Assembly: GCA_002499405.1 (NCBI GenBank)
Contig: DALH01000032.1
Coordinates: forward strand, 10,263-23,846
Direction: 5' to 3'
Length of the DNA: 13,584 nucleotides
DNA from: Candidatus Micrarchaeota archaeon UBA95
GTDB lineage: Archaea; Micrarchaeota; Micrarchaeia; Norongarragalinales; Norongarragalinaceae
Below are positions 12,544-13,584 of this stretch, piece by piece. The translations under genes and the position numbers were made by a program. The stretch's first letter is position 1, and every line of letters starts with the position of its first letter. Under the pieces are notes generated by a model. The model did no database searches. It was given only the letters and a program-made list of their open reading frames with translations, and was not told where the DNA came from.

Positions 12544-12676
12544 CACCGCCCAGCCGCGGCCCTACGCACCTAACTATCCGAAGAACAGGAATGCAGGGGG
12601 AGTAACTCAAGGAAGTTGCTAGAGTCTGAACTTTTTAGCTAGCGGTACACCAACGACTTTGTAAGTAGGTCTAATA

Positions 12677-12714
12677 TCATATTAAATTCCCAAGCCACGT
12701 CAGGGATTAGGTGA
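12677..12714 (+). promoter_or_regulatory. Promoter and ribosome site of the SRPBCC gene
   Basis: A TATA-like catattaaatt (12679-12687) predicts a start near 12708. AGGTGA (12709-12714) pairs with the 16S tail and lies five bases before the ATG at 12720, which settles the start. From 12583 to 12676 I see no gene. Confidence 0.5.
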
Positions 12715-12719
12715 GCGCA

Positions 12720-13196
12720 ATGGAAAATGAAACCGCCAATCAGGCTACTGCATCAAACACGATCCGGCTGCACCGGGTCTTAAGGGCGCCCCCTGAGCGG
12801 ATATACCAGGCAATTTTGGACCCGGCTGCAAATTCCAAATGGCTTCCGCCGTACGGCTTCACCTGCACGGTTCATAAACTGGATGCCAAGGTGGGCGGCA
12901 CATACAAGATGCCTTTTACGAACTTCTCCACCGGGAAAAGCCAATCCTTTGGGGGTAAGTATATCGAGCTTAAGCCGATGGAACGCATCGTCATAACCGA
13001 TGTCTTCGATGACCCTAATCTCCCGGGGGAAATGAAGACCACCTACACGCTCAAAAAAGTCTCGGTAGGAACAGAGGTCAGCATCGTACAGGAGAACATT
13101 CCGGCAGTCATCCCGCCTGAAGCCTGCTATTTGGGCTGGCAGGAGTCTCTAATGCAGCTTGCAAAGCTTGTGGAACCCGAAATTCCGGACCAGTAA
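12720..13196 (+). CDS. AHSA1/SRPBCC (START-fold) protein
   Basis: The 158-residue protein is a complete SRPBCC domain of the AHSA1-like type: LHRVLRAPPERIYQAILDP at the start (17-35), KWLPPYGFT, VGGTYKMPFTNFSTGKSQSF, YIELKPMERIVITDVFDD and the closing helix GWQESLMQLAKLV (139-151). The fold holds a hydrophobic pocket for small ligands; which one is unknown. The GTG at 12711 is inside the ribosome site, so ATG at 12720 is the start. Its closeness to the common bacterial form and its position next to a tRNA-Leu gene are compatible with acquisition by transfer, which I cannot test here. Confidence 0.9.
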   Translation: MENETANQATASNTIRLHRVLRAPPERIYQAILDPAANSKWLPPYGFTCTVHKLDAKVGGTYKMPFTNFSTGKSQSFGGKYIELKPMERIVITDVFDDPNLPGEMKTTYTLKKVSVGTEVSIVQENIPAVIPPEACYLGWQESLMQLAKLVEPEIPDQ

Positions 13197-13285
13197 TTTT
13201 AACAGACAACGCGGTGCGTTGGGGGGAAACCGGAAGAAAGAAGCAGTAACAACCCCAGTATTTGAACCCCTAGACCGAATCTAAG

Positions 13286-13370
13286 TGCAGGGGGAGGGAT
13301 TTGAACCCTCGAACCCCTAAGGGATGGGGTCCTAAACCCCACGCATTTGGCCAAGCTCTGCCACCCCTGC
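13286..13370 (-). tRNA. tRNA-Leu(UAG)
   Basis: The 85-nt class II tRNA has acceptor GCAGGGG/CCCCTGC, discriminator A (13286) and no encoded CCA. The anticodon stem is TGGGG/CCCCA with loop TTTAGGA, anticodon UAG at 13334-13332. A long variable arm and T arm GAGGG-TTCAAAT-CCCTC follow. There is no intron. An AT-rich stretch upstream (13373-13386, minus AGAATATAGTATAG) is very near the tRNA start, closer than a normal TATA box. Confidence 0.95.
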
Positions 13371-13414
13371 ATTACTATACTATATTCTGCTAGGAATTGT
13401 TTGAATAGGCTTTT

Positions 13415-13584
13415 GGTCGAGCCTTTTGATCGACCTTTCGCAAGCAAAGCCAGCCGGCTTTGCGCGCACCGTCGGTCAACGATCCAACGGTGTCAAGGAG
13501 CGCGAGCGACGCAGGCGCGCACGACGAGTCGTGTAACAAACTAACGGTTTGTGACACCCACAAAAGCAGCGGCTTTTGTTAGGG
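13415..13584. repeat. Run of consecutive hairpins at the window end
   Basis: Perfect inverted repeats follow one another: GGTCGA/TCGACC (13415-13435), GCAAAGCC/GGCTTTGC (13444-13463), CACCGT/ACGGTG (13467-13492), CACGAC/GTCGTG (13520-13533), ACAAAC/GTTTGT (13536-13552) and ACAAAAGC/GCTTTTGT (13560-13579). The second and last are alike in sequence and loop (AGCC, AGCG). I see no protein gene. It continues beyond the window. Confidence 0.5.

Noticed and set aside
13235..13285. tRNA-like fragment (minus GGGGTTCAAATACTGGGG) beside tRNA-Leu, possible attachment site
   Set aside because: Only the T-loop-like core GGGTTCAAAT is shared with tRNA-Leu; there is no acceptor or anticodon part and no integrase gene in view.

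Overview
The window is archaeal. The 16S rRNA has an archaeal 5' end (the GTTGATCCTGC block), protein genes carry TATA boxes about 25-30 bases ahead of their starts, several genes look leaderless, and a tRNA carries introns with bulge-helix-bulge junctions. The order 16S then tRNA-Ala follows the euryarchaeal pattern. Small proteins, tight overlaps and the gene repertoire fit a DPANN-type archaeon (for example a Diapherotrites- or Micrarchaeota-like lineage), but I cannot place it more exactly without alignment.

Layout. Positions 1-2047 hold an rRNA transcription unit on the minus strand: promoter, a leader of about 240 nt, 16S rRNA, and tRNA-Ala(UGC) with two introns (one canonical, one in the T loop). 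Positions 2125-3203 hold a minus-strand set: a coiled-coil membrane protein, a YbaK-type tRNA deacylase and a small membrane protein. It diverges from a plus-strand HD hydrolase across one symmetric TATA box. Positions 3864-4754 hold a secreted cytochrome b5-like lipoprotein and a convergent secreted protein.

Positions 4829-12132 are the most interesting part. A BlaI/MecI-type repressor, a BlaR1/M48-like membrane metalloprotease and a two-TM protein form a minus-strand operon. Divergent from it is a plus-strand operon of about ten genes built on cysteines, histidines and membranes: a CC...CxCxH-tethered protein, a 42-residue Cys-rich peptide, a membrane peptide, a CGHC thioredoxin-fold protein resembling DUF411, a CcdA/DsbD-like membrane thiol transporter, a CCxHH membrane protein, a membrane-anchored FKBP with a C/H module, a 12-residue GGCCK peptide, a CC two-TM protein and a 38-residue membrane peptide. 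Close by are a second CC...CxH protein (4829-5794), a DUF5676-like membrane protein (11639-11917) and a 47-residue Cys/His finger protein (11989-12132).

A 15-bp box, TTAC-N7-GTAA, occurs exactly four times in the window as far as I could find by eye. It lies at the promoters of the repressor operon, the thiol operon, the CC...CxH protein and the DUF5676-like gene. Three copies have the same two-base spacing to a TATA box. This points to a local regulon under the BlaI-like protein for extracytoplasmic metal (perhaps copper) or thiol/disulfide stress. Two proteins of the thiol operon also end in the same tail, LPxMVGGC.

Positions 12184-13584 hold a structured intergenic element, a cold-shock protein, a rho-independent-looking terminator, an AHSA1/SRPBCC protein, tRNA-Leu(UAG) and a closing run of consecutive hairpins.
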